From: Cucumibacter marinus DSM 18995
GTDB taxonomy: Bacteria; Pseudomonadota; Alphaproteobacteria; Rhizobiales; Devosiaceae
Direction of reading: 5' to 3'
DNA length: 64,000 nucleotides
Assembly (NCBI RefSeq): GCF_000429865.1
Contig: NZ_AUCR01000002.1
Location: 466,988 to 530,987, forward strand
Shown in pieces: positions 35,229-43,497 of this stretch. The position numbers and the translations under genes are program-made. Under the pieces are notes generated by a model. The model ran no database searches. It had not been told where the DNA came from and worked only from the letters and a program-made list of their open reading frames with translations. Position 1 is the stretch's first letter, and every line of letters starts with the position of its first letter.

Positions 35229-35588
35229 CTACTGGACGTTATTCTCACCCGGAGCGGTGGCCGGCTCTTCAACCGGCGCCGTGATTTCGGGCGGCGCCTC
35301 GCTGCCATTGGCAGGCGGGGTGGAGATATCGAGGTCGACCGGGGCTTCACCTTCCGCCGGAGCGGGCGTTGTGGCGGGCTGCTCCAGTTGAATGTCCACA
35401 TTGCTCGGTGGGGGGTTCTGGTTGCCGGGCAGCATGAACAGGCCCAGCAGCACAAGCGCCAAAACGACGACGCCTGCGAAGACCCATACGCCCGGATGTC
35501 CGCCGCCGCTGTCTCGCACATAGTGGCGCTCGGAATAGCTCCGGGTGGGGCGCGCGTTATGAAAACCAGTCTCGTCAGTTCTAGCCAT
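35229..35588 (-). CDS. Small single-pass membrane protein with proline/acid-rich tail
   Basis: A 119-residue protein: a polar cytoplasmic N-terminus of about 32 residues, one transmembrane helix (VWVFAGVVVLALVLLGLFML), and a periplasmic tail rich in proline, glutamate and alanine that looks disordered. No family was recognised. AAGGACACAGG precedes the ATG. Two similar small single-helix proteins lie at 36336 and 36604. Confidence 0.7.
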   Translation of the reverse strand: MARTDETGFHNARPTRSYSERHYVRDSGGGHPGVWVFAGVVVLALVLLGLFMLPGNQNPPPSNVDIQLEQPATTPAPAEGEAPVDLDISTPPANGSEAPPEITAPVEEPATAPGENNVQ

Positions 35589-35720
35589 GATCCTGTGTCC
35601 TTTCCGAACAAATCATGGTCTATGAACGCTAGGGCATTGGCCCCGGTTCCCGGTTAATTGGGGAGATTTCGGGGCAATATGGCGGCCAACCGGCCGCAAT
35701 GCGAGATGAGGGGTTGTCCG

Positions 35721-36332
35721 ATGAGCATCGAGTTTCTGCTGACATCGCTTGTGGTGATCATTCTGCCGGGAACCGGTGTTGTGCTGACGTTGGCGGCGGC
35801 GTTGAGCCGCGGCTTTGCATGGTCTGTGATGACGGCCCTTGCGTGCACGATCGCGATCCTGCCGCATGCGGCAGCGGCGATCCTGGGCCTCGCTGCCCTG
35901 CTGCATGCGAGCGCACTGGCGTTTGAGATCGTGAGGTTCGCCGGGGTCGGATATCTGCTTTATCTCGGCTGGCAGACGCTCAAGGAACGCGGTGCGATGA
36001 CCATCAACCCCGATGCGCCCCGCGCCTCGGCGGTCCGCACCTTCATGGTGGCGATGGGCGCCAATGCGCTCAATCCCAAGCTATCGGTATTCTTTTTGGC
36101 GTTCCTGCCGCAGTTCATCTCCCCGCAAAGCACGGCGCCAGCGCTCGACATGGCGGCGCTGGCGGCGGTGTTCATGGGCATGACCTTTGCGGTCTTTGCC
36201 GTTTATGGCGCGCTGGCCGCGCTGTTGCGCCAGCGTGTGTTGAGTTCGGCCCGTATCATGGCCTGGCTGCGGCGCAGCTTTGCGGCGGCTTTCGGTCTTT
36301 TGGCCGTGCGGCTGGCGCTCGCGGAGCGCTGA
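35721..36332 (+). CDS. LysE/RhtB-family amino acid exporter
   Basis: A 203-residue inner-membrane exporter with six hydrophobic segments. The LysE signatures are LVVIILPGTGVVLTLAAALSRG near the N-terminus, GVGYLLYLGWQTL, and MGANALNPKLSVFFLAFLPQF in the middle. Substrate is unknown. The ATG at 35721 has GAGGGG upstream and gives the standard length; upstream starts add only a hydrophilic leader. Confidence 0.9.
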   Translation: MSIEFLLTSLVVIILPGTGVVLTLAAALSRGFAWSVMTALACTIAILPHAAAAILGLAALLHASALAFEIVRFAGVGYLLYLGWQTLKERGAMTINPDAPRASAVRTFMVAMGANALNPKLSVFFLAFLPQFISPQSTAPALDMAALAAVFMGMTFAVFAVYGALAALLRQRVLSSARIMAWLRRSFAAAFGLLAVRLALAER

Positions 36333-36335
36333 CCG

Positions 36336-36578
36336 TCAGCCGGCAAACAGGCCGGAGAGAACGAGCGCGAGCCCGATCACGCCCAGGATCACCGCAAAGA
36401 CAATGATGCCCTTGCGCGAGCGTCCGGCGATGGTGCGCTCGGTCTCGACCACGCGGCGGGCGCTATTGTCGCCATGTGTCGGCTGTTTGTGCGGCTTGTC
36501 GGGATTGGGGTCGGACGCATCCGGCTTGTCCCGGTTTTCGGGGCGGAGCGGCTCGACGCCGGGTTGAATGCGGTTCAT
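36336..36578 (-). CDS. Small protein with C-terminal membrane anchor
   Basis: An 80-residue protein: a hydrophilic N-terminal two thirds rich in proline, aspartate and lysine, then a single C-terminal transmembrane helix (GIIVFAVILGVIGLALVLSGLF). Tail-anchored topology is likely. Its stop is three bases from the end of lysE, convergent. No family recognised. Confidence 0.62.
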   Translation of the reverse strand: MNRIQPGVEPLRPENRDKPDASDPNPDKPHKQPTHGDNSARRVVETERTIAGRSRKGIIVFAVILGVIGLALVLSGLFAG

Positions 36579-36603
36579 GATTCACTCCCGTTCCTTGGTT
36601 GGA

Positions 36604-36798
36604 CTACTGGCCATCGGGGGTCAGCGTGTCGGGGACCTCGATGCTGACGTCGACGGAATCCTGGGTGGTGAAGGTGCCGTTGTAAAACAGGTAGCCCACG
36701 AAAATGAGGGCGATCACGGCGATGATGGCGACGAACCAGCCGGCACCTCCGCTGCCACCCGAGACGACGACGGTTTCACGATCCTGATCTTCGGCCAT
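36604..36798 (-). CDS. Small single-pass membrane protein
   Basis: A 64-residue protein with an acidic N-terminus, a glycine-rich GGSGGAGW, one transmembrane helix (FVAIIAVIALIFVGYLFY) and an acidic exported tail. The ATG at 36798 has AAGGAG seven bases upstream. It is 25 bases upstream of the 80-residue tail-anchored protein on the same strand, so they are probably cotranscribed. No family recognised. Confidence 0.62.
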   Translation of the reverse strand: MAEDQDRETVVVSGGSGGAGWFVAIIAVIALIFVGYLFYNGTFTTQDSVDVSIEVPDTLTPDGQ

Positions 36799-36935
36799 TG
36801 TGATCTCCTTCATGCGCGGCGATGCCGTGATTGTTCAATGTAATCAACGCATGGCAGGGGATCGGGTTCCGCTTGGAGCCGGCCGCGGAGCGGTGCTAGG
36901 CTTGCCGTGTCACACGAGCCCGGGAGGAACCAGCC

Positions 36936-37349
36936 ATGATGGCACAGCGCGAAATCACGGTTGAGACCAATGGTCAGGGGCTCTACGAGATCACCGGTCA
37001 GATCAATGAGTTCCTGCTTCGGCGCACGCATGGGCCGCGGCTTTTCGTAGCCTTCGTCAAGCACACGTCCTGCTCGCTGATCATTCAGGAGAATGCCGAT
37101 CCGGACGTGAAGGCGGATCTGCAGGAATTCTTCTCGCGCATCGCCCCCGAGGGCATGGACTGGCTGCGCCACACGGCGGAAGGACCCGACGACATGCCGG
37201 CCCATATCAAGGCGGCGCTGATGCAGCCCAGTGTTTCAATTCCGGTGGCTGAAGGACGGCTTCAACTGGGCACCTGGCAAGGGATCTATCTGTTCGAGCA
37301 TCGCTCGCAACCTCATAGCCGCACCGTCGTCCTTCACCTCACCCACTAG
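36936..37349 (+). CDS. yjbQ: YjbQ-family protein (UPF0047, secondary thiamine-phosphate synthase-like)
   Basis: A 137-residue soluble protein with the three YjbQ signatures: FVKHTSCSLIIQENADPDV, HTAEGPDDMPAHIKAAL and LGTWQGIYLFEHR. The conserved His and Asp/Glu residues form a metal-binding pocket. E. coli YjbQ has weak thiamine-phosphate synthase activity, but the native role is unclear. A purine-rich GGGAGGA lies before the ATG. Confidence 0.93.
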   Translation: MMAQREITVETNGQGLYEITGQINEFLLRRTHGPRLFVAFVKHTSCSLIIQENADPDVKADLQEFFSRIAPEGMDWLRHTAEGPDDMPAHIKAALMQPSVSIPVAEGRLQLGTWQGIYLFEHRSQPHSRTVVLHLTH

Positions 37350-37364
37350 TAACTCGATCGACGC

Positions 37365-37392
37365 AAAAAGGCCGGACCCAAAGGCCCGGCCT
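37365..37392 (-). terminator. Terminator of the OmpA-family gene
   Basis: On the minus strand a 7-bp stem AGGCCGG / CCGGCCT is followed by TTTTTG. It lies between the convergent OmpA-family gene and yjbQ. Confidence 0.7.
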
Positions 37393-37418
37393 CGTCTGTT
37401 CGGTGTGGCGAAGACCGC

Positions 37419-39680
37419 CTAGTTGCGCGCGATCGGGGAGATCAGCGGCGTAATCCGGCGGATCGTTACCCGGCGGTTGTAGCGGTTCGCTTCCTGGGTC
37501 TGGACCTTGAGATAGCGTTCGCCATAGCCCTGAGTGGCCAGGTTTTCGGCCGGAATATCGAAATATTCCGTCAGAGCGATCGCGACGGAGGCCGCGCGAC
37601 GGTCCGAGAGCGCCAGGTTGTAAAGGTCCGAGCCGGTGGCGTCGGTGTGCCCTTCGATCAGGAAGGTGTGGCCCGGATAGCGGTCCAGCATGTCGTGCAT
37701 CGCATTGGCGACACTGGCCAGCTTGGCGATCTGGTCCTGCGAGAGGCTCGCCGAATCGAGACCGAAGGTCAGCGTGTCGATTTCAACGCGGCGGACCTTG
37801 TCGCGAATTCGGGCAGAACGCTTCACCTCGTCGACCGAATAGAGGCGCTCGACGCGTTCGACCGGCGGACGTTCCCAAAAGTCCACGAGATCATTGCTGC
37901 GCGAATTCGCGGAGACCGAGAAGATGTACTCGCCAACCGGAATATCGAGCTGCAGACGGGGCAGGTCGCGGCCCGGATCACTCCAGTCGAGGAGTTCCTC
38001 CTCGCGGTCTTCGGGCAAATAGACCAACACAACCTCGCGGCCGTCGGGCATGATCCGCGAGCGGCGGATCACGTCGCCATTACGGTTGTAGATCGTGACG
38101 ATCTGCACCCCGTTGGGGCGGGTGATGGTTTCGCGCAGATTGCCGCCACGCAGACGCTCGTAGAAGACATCGTCTTCATCTTCGTCATAGAAGCGGTTTT
38201 CGTCCCCGCCACGAATGACGATCTGGTTGTTGATCTGGAAGATGATGCGATTGCCTTCCTGCTCAACAACCTCGGCGTTGTCCGGGCGACGGTCGCGGCG
38301 TTCGCGGCGCGCTTCCTCGGCGTTCACGGTCTCGCCTTCCTCGGCGGTGGCGCTTTCCACCTGCTGCGGCACGGCATCGGCCTGGGCATCTTCGTCAGAA
38401 GTGGGGGCCGGGGTGTCATCCGCAGGCTGTTCTTCGGCCTGCTGATCTTCTGCGGTTGCCTGCTGGTCGTCGCTTGCGCCAGATTCCGCTTCGGTTTCAG
38501 CTTCCTTGGCGCTGTCGAGCACCGGCGCAGCTTCTTCCTCGGGTACGCTCTCGGGCAGCGGCTCCACGTCCGACTGCTCCAGGGCTTCCTCGGAGACCGG
38601 CTCTGGCTCTTCCGCTTCTTCGGTGGCGGCCTGTTCCTCGCTCGTGGCCGGTTCTTCAGCCGCTTCGCCACCCTGTTCCTCGGCCGTCATTTCCTCTGGC
38701 TGAGGTTCGGTGTTGATGGCGGCCTGAACGCCGGTGCGGCAGGTCTCGATATCGGCGAAACCGGCGTCGGTGCACATCCCGCTCAGATTATCGATGGCAT
38801 CGCGCAGACGCTGTTCTGCCCCGGCGACGTCGCCACCGGAGGCTCGGGCCATCTCGTAATCGTCACCTGCTCGGCTGACAGCGGCGAAGGCGTCGATCAA
38901 CCCGGCGGGCAAACCGGCAGCCTCAAGTCGCGCCGCGGCATCGTCGGTGAGATCGAGTGCGGTTTCGGGGATGTCGATGGCAGGCGCCATCTCTTCCATC
39001 GCCGGTTCTTCAGCCATCGGTTCTTCGGTGGCCGGTTCTTCTGTCGCCTGCTCCTCTGCCGCGGGTTCCTCGGCCGCCTGCTCCTGCTGAGCCGGCTCTT
39101 CTTCCATTGCGGGTTCTTCAGCCGGGGCGGTTTCTTCTTCCATTACCGGCTCTTCTTCCATCACCGGTTCTTGGGCAGGTTCTTCGCTGGCCTGCTGTTC
39201 TTCGGGTGCAGGTTCTTCGGCCGCAGGTTCTTCCGCAGCGGGTTCTTCGGCAGCGGGTTCTTCGGCAGGGGCCGCTTCTTCCTGAGCTGGCTCCTCCTCC
39301 ATCATCGGTTCTTCGACCGGCGCGGCTTCCTCCACTACGGGCGGCGGGGCAAGTTCTGCGGCGAGCGCCGCATCGATTGCTGCCGAGCAGCTTTCAGCGT
39401 CATCAAAGCCGGCGGACTGGCACTGGGCTGCAAAATTGGCCTCGGCATCAGCAAGAGCCGCTTGCGCAGCTTCTACGTCGCCGCCTTCGTTTTCGGCTGT
39501 GGTCAGCGCCGCCTCTGCGGCGGCAACGGCCTTGCGGGCGTCCAGAAGGCCGACGGGAAGGCCGGCCTGTTCGAGCTTGGCTGCGGTGTCGCCGCCGGAC
39601 TGGGCCAGCGGCGCCGAGACGGAGAGCGCGGCCGTCAGGGCCAGGGCTGTGCCCGTCATCAGAATGGATTTCAATCGCAT
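37419..39680 (-). CDS. Large OmpA-family envelope protein with duplicated two-cysteine domain and acidic repeat linkers
   Basis: A 753-residue exported protein. After a signal peptide (cleaved near residue 26) come two homologous helical domains, about 32-108 and 247-325, sharing AGLPxGLxDA, GGDV and an AGFxDxExC motif, each with two cysteines 11 residues apart (C87/C98, C303/C314). Between and after them are long EEPA, EEP and QQ-rich acidic repeats, expected to be extended. The C-terminal OmpA peptidoglycan-binding domain (FLIEGHTDATGSDLYNLALS and TQGYGERY) is intact, so it should be anchored to the cell wall. The ATG at 39680 follows AAGGA. Confidence 0.88.
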   Translation of the reverse strand: MRLKSILMTGTALALTAALSVSAPLAQSGGDTAAKLEQAGLPVGLLDARKAVAAAEAALTTAENEGGDVEAAQAALADAEANFAAQCQSAGFDDAESCSAAIDAALAAELAPPPVVEEAAPVEEPMMEEEPAQEEAAPAEEPAAEEPAAEEPAAEEPAPEEQQASEEPAQEPVMEEEPVMEEETAPAEEPAMEEEPAQQEQAAEEPAAEEQATEEPATEEPMAEEPAMEEMAPAIDIPETALDLTDDAAARLEAAGLPAGLIDAFAAVSRAGDDYEMARASGGDVAGAEQRLRDAIDNLSGMCTDAGFADIETCRTGVQAAINTEPQPEEMTAEEQGGEAAEEPATSEEQAATEEAEEPEPVSEEALEQSDVEPLPESVPEEEAAPVLDSAKEAETEAESGASDDQQATAEDQQAEEQPADDTPAPTSDEDAQADAVPQQVESATAEEGETVNAEEARRERRDRRPDNAEVVEQEGNRIIFQINNQIVIRGGDENRFYDEDEDDVFYERLRGGNLRETITRPNGVQIVTIYNRNGDVIRRSRIMPDGREVVLVYLPEDREEELLDWSDPGRDLPRLQLDIPVGEYIFSVSANSRSNDLVDFWERPPVERVERLYSVDEVKRSARIRDKVRRVEIDTLTFGLDSASLSQDQIAKLASVANAMHDMLDRYPGHTFLIEGHTDATGSDLYNLALSDRRAASVAIALTEYFDIPAENLATQGYGERYLKVQTQEANRYNRRVTIRRITPLISPIARN

Positions 39681-39893
39681 CGGTATTCCTTTCCTCGCTG
39701 CGCCGGAACGCCCCCCGCGCATGCATTGGCCGCGACCACAACTTCCGGACCGGCAGCATTGTCGGCTCGCAAGCTGGATCGCGATTGCAGCAAATTAACG
39801 ACCGGCAAGGCAAAAGGTTCCCTATTTGTGGGAAAGCGGGGCCGGCCCTATAGTGAAACAAAGCGGTGAGCCGCGATTCCCGTCGGAGGGAAG

Positions 39894-40367
39894 ATGGGCT
39901 TTGTTCATGCTGGACTGGTTCTGGGTGCCATGCTGGCACTCGCCACGGTTTCGGGCTGCGAAAGGCCGCCGCCCGATCCGCCGATCGCTCGTGATGTCCG
40001 CAATAATGACGTCGAGGCGGTGCGCGCCTATCTGGCTGAAGGGGGCGATCCCAACGCAGAGGATGGCGACGGAGATTCGCTGCTCTACATCTCGGCCGGG
40101 CCGCGCGGCGGCGCTGCGGTGATGGCGCTTCTGCTTGAAGCGGGCGCCGACCCGGAAAAAGGCTCGGGCGAGCGGCGTTCGGCGTTGCAGAACGCGGCAG
40201 GCTGGTGCACGCCGCGCCAGGTGCAGATGCTTGTCGATGCAGGGGCCGATCCGCTCAAGAAGGGATGGAACGGCAAGACCCCGCTCGATGAGGTTTGCGC
40301 CGCGCCCGAAGATCGCCGACAAGAGGTGATCGAGATTCTCGAAAGAGCAATCCTCTCACGTCGTTAA
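39894..40367 (+). CDS. Ankyrin-repeat lipoprotein
   Basis: A 157-residue protein with a lipoprotein signal (LALATVSGC, acylated Cys about residue 22) and three to four ankyrin repeats (NDVEAVRAYLAEGGDPNAEDGDGD, with VMALLLEAGADPEKG and VQMLVDAGADPLKKGWNGKTPLDE). It is probably a periplasmic protein-binding module. GGAGGGAAG precedes the ATG. It is divergent from the OmpA-family gene, and 22 bases upstream of tauE. Confidence 0.82.
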   Translation: MGFVHAGLVLGAMLALATVSGCERPPPDPPIARDVRNNDVEAVRAYLAEGGDPNAEDGDGDSLLYISAGPRGGAAVMALLLEAGADPEKGSGERRSALQNAAGWCTPRQVQMLVDAGADPLKKGWNGKTPLDEVCAAPEDRRQEVIEILERAILSRR

Positions 40368-40389
40368 ATCCTTGCTGCAGCGGTAAATC

Positions 40390-41214
40390 ATGGACATCGT
40401 TCTGGGGTATCTCCCCTTCATCGCCACGCTTGCTGTCGCCGGTGTGGCCGCAGGGATCGTCGCCGGCCTGCTGGGCATTGGTGGCGGCACCGTCATGGTG
40501 CCCGCCATGGCGCTGGTGCTGGGCATTCTGGGCTATGACCCTGCGGTGGTGATGCATGTGGCGGTGGGGACTTCGCTTGCCGTGATCATCCCCACCGGGC
40601 TGCGCAGCGCGCAGGCGCATGCCAGGCGTGATTCTGTCGACTTCACAACGCTGTGGCTCTGGGCGCCGGTGATCGCGGTCGCCTCGCTGGTCGGCGGTCT
40701 GATGGCAGGGCTCTATACCGGCGATGTCCTGCGCCTGGTGTTCGGGGTCGTGGTGCTGCTGATCGCGCTCAACTCGGTGTTTCCGGTGATCGAGAGACTG
40801 ACCAGGGGCGTCGCGGGAAAACCCGTGGCGCATCGCATCGCTGCGGCAATCGTCGGCTATATCTCGGCGCTGATGGGGATTGGTGGCGGTGCGCTGAGCG
40901 TCCCGACGCTGACGAGTTTCGGGCTCACCATGCACCGGGCCGTGGGCACGGCCTCGGCCATCGGGGTGGTGCTGGCCGTTCCCGCGGCGCTTGGTTTCGT
41001 CGTTTCGGGCTGGAGCGTCGCCGGTCGGCCGCCCTTTTCTTTTGGCTATATCAATCTGCCCGGGCTGGTCGTGCTCGGGGTCATGGCGGCTTTGTTCGCA
41101 CCGGTCGGTGCCGCAATTGCTCACAAACTGCCGGCGCGTACGCTCAAGATCGCCTTTGCGGTCTATCTGCTGATCGTCGGGGTCAGAATGCTCTGGCAGG
41201 TGGTTTCGGGCTGA
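40390..41214 (+). CDS. TauE/SafE-family anion exporter
   Basis: A 274-residue inner-membrane protein with eight hydrophobic segments. The internal duplication is visible: AGLLGIGGGTVMVPAM in the first half and ALMGIGGGALSVPTL in the second. Family members export sulfite or sulfoacetate; the substrate is not known here. It follows the ankyrin lipoprotein in the same direction. Confidence 0.9.
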   Translation: MDIVLGYLPFIATLAVAGVAAGIVAGLLGIGGGTVMVPAMALVLGILGYDPAVVMHVAVGTSLAVIIPTGLRSAQAHARRDSVDFTTLWLWAPVIAVASLVGGLMAGLYTGDVLRLVFGVVVLLIALNSVFPVIERLTRGVAGKPVAHRIAAAIVGYISALMGIGGGALSVPTLTSFGLTMHRAVGTASAIGVVLAVPAALGFVVSGWSVAGRPPFSFGYINLPGLVVLGVMAALFAPVGAAIAHKLPARTLKIAFAVYLLIVGVRMLWQVVSG

Positions 41215-41216
41215 GG

Positions 41217-41241
41217 AAAGGGCGGGTCGTGTGACCCGCCC
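41217..41241 (-). terminator. Hairpin between convergent tauE and SIMPL genes
   Basis: A 9-bp perfect stem GGGCGGGTC / GACCCGCCC with a 4-base loop. On the minus strand it runs into TTTCC; on the plus strand no T-run follows. It may end transcription in both directions weakly. Confidence 0.5.
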
Positions 41242-41253
41242 GATGCAAAGTGT

Positions 41254-41985
41254 CTACTGTTCGAGCGCCCACTGGATGGTCACCGAGACATTATAGGCCA
41301 GTTCGCCGGCTTCGACCGGCACCGCGGCCGCTTCCGCCATGGCGTAGCGGCGCATGTCGGCCACGGGCTGGGGCGCACCGCCGCCACCCTGTTCGGTGAT
41401 CATGCGGATTTCGCCCAGCTCAACACCGGCGGCGGTCGCATAAAGCCTCGCCTTGGCAATGGCGTCCTCGACCGCGGATTTGCGCGCATCATCGAGCAGG
41501 GCCGCCGGGTCGGAAACCGAGAAAGCGACATTCGAGATGGTATTCGCGCCAACGGTCACGGCCCGATCGAGCACGCCGCCGAGGCTGTCGAGGTCGCGCA
41601 CGCGGACCGTCACATTGTTGGAGACGCGATAGCCATTGATCTTGGGCGGCAGCTGGTAGCCGTTCTCGTCGCGCTTGTCGGTGTAGACATAGTTGGGCTG
41701 CACCGAAAAGCCCGATGTCTGGATGTCGCGCGATTCGATGCCGGCGCCCTTGAGCACATCGATCAGTTCGGCCATGGCAGCGTTGTTGGCATCAAGCGCC
41801 TCTCGGGCGGTTTCGCCATCGGCCACAACACCCGAGGTGATGGTCGCCATGTCGGGGGTGGCAAGCGCCTCGCCCTGGCCGGTGATGGTGATAAGGCCGG
41901 CGTCTTGGGTGTCCTGCGCCATCGCGGGTGTGGCAAAAGCCAGCGCGAGCGCGGCGGCGAGCGGGAGGAGGGAGGAAGTCCGCAT
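41254..41985 (-). CDS. SIMPL-domain (DUF541) periplasmic protein
   Basis: A 243-residue exported protein with a signal peptide ending PAMAQDTQ. The SIMPL domain is seen as LITITGQGEALATPDMATIT, GIESRDIQTSGFSVQPNYVY, NGYRVSNNVTVRVRDLDSLG and AIAKARLYATAAGVELGEI. Related proteins include E. coli YggE, linked to oxidative stress tolerance by an unclear mechanism. I chose the ATG at 41985 (GGAG nine bases upstream) over the ATG at 42015. Confidence 0.9.
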   Translation of the reverse strand: MRTSSLLPLAAALALAFATPAMAQDTQDAGLITITGQGEALATPDMATITSGVVADGETAREALDANNAAMAELIDVLKGAGIESRDIQTSGFSVQPNYVYTDKRDENGYQLPPKINGYRVSNNVTVRVRDLDSLGGVLDRAVTVGANTISNVAFSVSDPAALLDDARKSAVEDAIAKARLYATAAGVELGEIRMITEQGGGGAPQPVADMRRYAMAEAAAVPVEAGELAYNVSVTIQWALEQ

Positions 41986-42190
41986 CAGTCTGTCTCCAGT
42001 TTGGGTATTGTTCATGTCTGCGAACCGTTTGCGACGGATTTGCGGCATGGTTCGATAGCTAGGACGACTGCGCCCGGGAAATCCTTGGCGATTTTTCAGA
42101 GTTTTTTGCGGATTTCCCCCGGCATATTCCTTGGTAGAAATTTAGGAGAAATGCGATACAACCGCGTCGACGCCGCTTGCCACGGCAAAC

Positions 42191-42267
42191 GGGCCCGTAG
42201 CTCAATTGGTTAGAGCTGACCGCTCATAACGGTTAGGTTCCAGGTTCGAGTCCTGGCGGGCCCACCA
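42191..42267 (+). tRNA. tRNA with CAU anticodon (Met elongator or Ile2)
   Basis: A 77-base cloverleaf with a 7-bp acceptor (GGGCCCG / CGGGCCC), D-arm GCTC/GAGC, anticodon stem GACCG/CGGTT with one G-T pair, loop CTCATAA (anticodon CAT), T-arm CCAGG/CCTGG with TTCGAGT, A73 and an encoded CCA. The GC-rich acceptor and anticodon stem look more like tRNA-Ile2 (lysidine-modified) of alphaproteobacteria, but elongator tRNA-Met is not excluded. It is not an initiator, since the 1-72 pair is intact. Confidence 0.95.
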
Positions 42268-42281
42268 TTTTTCTTTCGACA

Positions 42282-42608
42282 TCACTTCCTCCGCCGTTTC
42301 CCCCGCTCGACCTCCGTGGCGAGGGCCTCCAGGCGGTGGGTCCAGAAGCCGCGGAAGTGGCCGAGCCAGGCGTCGACTTCGGCCATCGGGGTGGCGTCGA
42401 GGGTGTAGATGCGGCGGGCGCCTTCGGGGCGCACAGTGGCGAAGCCGCTGTCTCGCAGGACCTTGAGGTGCTGGGAGACCGCGGCCTGGGTGATGCCGAA
42501 TTCCTTCGCGATCACCGCGACCACGTCGCCCGAGGCGCGTTCGTTCTCGGCCAGCAGTTCAAGGATCCGCCGGCGCACGGGGTCGCCCAGCACATCGAAG
42601 GCGTGCAT
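42282..42608 (-). CDS. ArsR-family transcriptional regulator
   Basis: A 108-residue winged-helix repressor (VLGDPVRRRILELLAEN, GITQAAVSQHLKVLRDSG, ARRIYTLDATPMAEVDAWL). It lacks the CxC metal site, matching the ArsR subgroup paired with SRPBCC/AHSA1 proteins. The ATG at 42608 is four bases after the stop of the SRPBCC gene, so both are on one mRNA; the usual order in such pairs is ArsR first. Confidence 0.9.
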   Translation of the reverse strand: MHAFDVLGDPVRRRILELLAENERASGDVVAVIAKEFGITQAAVSQHLKVLRDSGFATVRPEGARRIYTLDATPMAEVDAWLGHFRGFWTHRLEALATEVERGKRRRK

Positions 42609-42612
42609 GGGG

Positions 42613-43248
42613 TCAGCCCTGTTCGCCGGTATAGAATTTTCGGCAGGCTTCGGCGGCTTCCCTCGCCTTTTGTGGGTCTTCGCCGTCCGCGATCGCGGCT
42701 TCTGCCCATGCTGCGCTGGCAGCGGCAATGAAATCCTTGCCTTGTTCGGTGAGTGGCCAGGCCTGAGCATCTTCAGGATCGACCGGTGCGCCTGTCTGAA
42801 GGTGCAGCATGAGCCCAAGCGCAATCAGCAGGTCCCAGCCGATGCCCGCAGCGCCGGGACCAAACTGATCCCAATGCGGGCCGACCGGTGAGATATGCTC
42901 AAGCTCCAACTGTGTGCCATCCCCGTCGGGGGTGAGGGTGACGTGGACCCAGCTCACCGCTCCGCCATACTCCCAGGTCACGGAGAGCGCCTGTTCGGGT
43001 ACGCATTTGAGGATCTTGCCGCCCGCATTGCCCTCGAGCTGGAAGCTGCCGCCCTCAAAAAATTCGCCCCTGATCGGCAGGAACCAGCGCGGTATGCGGT
43101 CGGGATTGGTTATCGCGTTCCAGAGGTCTGCCGGCGTGGTGGGGTAGCGGCGGGTGGCGATCACCGCCTTGGCGGGCTTGCCCTCATGTTCGAGGCTTTG
43201 AACACTGCGGGTGACCGCGCCGATGGCGGTGGCGACATCGATTTGCAT
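42613..43248 (-). CDS. SRPBCC-domain (AHSA1-like) protein
   Basis: A 211-residue protein with a START/Bet v1-type lipid-binding fold: VIATRRYPTTPADLWNAITN, IPRWFLPIRGEFFEGGSFQ, ALSVTWEYGGAVSWVHVTLTP, then a helical C-terminal extension. The ligand is unknown. It is coexpressed with the ArsR regulator just downstream. A 12-bp palindrome 57 bases upstream is a likely ArsR operator. Confidence 0.88.
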   Translation of the reverse strand: MQIDVATAIGAVTRSVQSLEHEGKPAKAVIATRRYPTTPADLWNAITNPDRIPRWFLPIRGEFFEGGSFQLEGNAGGKILKCVPEQALSVTWEYGGAVSWVHVTLTPDGDGTQLELEHISPVGPHWDQFGPGAAGIGWDLLIALGLMLHLQTGAPVDPEDAQAWPLTEQGKDFIAAASAAWAEAAIADGEDPQKAREAAEACRKFYTGEQG

Positions 43249-43305
43249 GATTTTCTCCGTTTGCAGCGGGGAATTCCCGGTTCTGTTCCACGAATATCAG
43301 TGCTC

Positions 43306-43317
43306 ACTTATATAAGT
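43306..43317. promoter_or_regulatory. ArsR operator candidate (perfect 12-bp palindrome)
   Basis: ACTTATATAAGT lies upstream of the SRPBCC-arsR operon in an AT-rich stretch. The TATATAAGT half-site resembles operators of ArsR/SmtB repressors. Confidence 0.65.
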
Positions 43318-43497
43318 CAATGCTTGTATGGCTGCCGAGCTCGACGAAGTACTTAACAGATTTAGTAAACGGATAAGGATTTGTAAGCGATGAATCTTCT
43401 TATCCCGGTATTGCGCTGGTGAAGCGAGTTGTCTTTACGACTCTTCAAAGTCTAGCGAGTCTAATGGCCAGCGTTTTTCTGCCAGGGGATGGGCACG

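Noticed and set aside
37647-39869. 740-codon plus-strand frame opposite the OmpA-family gene
   Set aside because: It exists because the EEPA-coding repeats leave the opposite frame free of stops; it reads as Phe/Leu/Gly-rich low complexity with no signal or domain.
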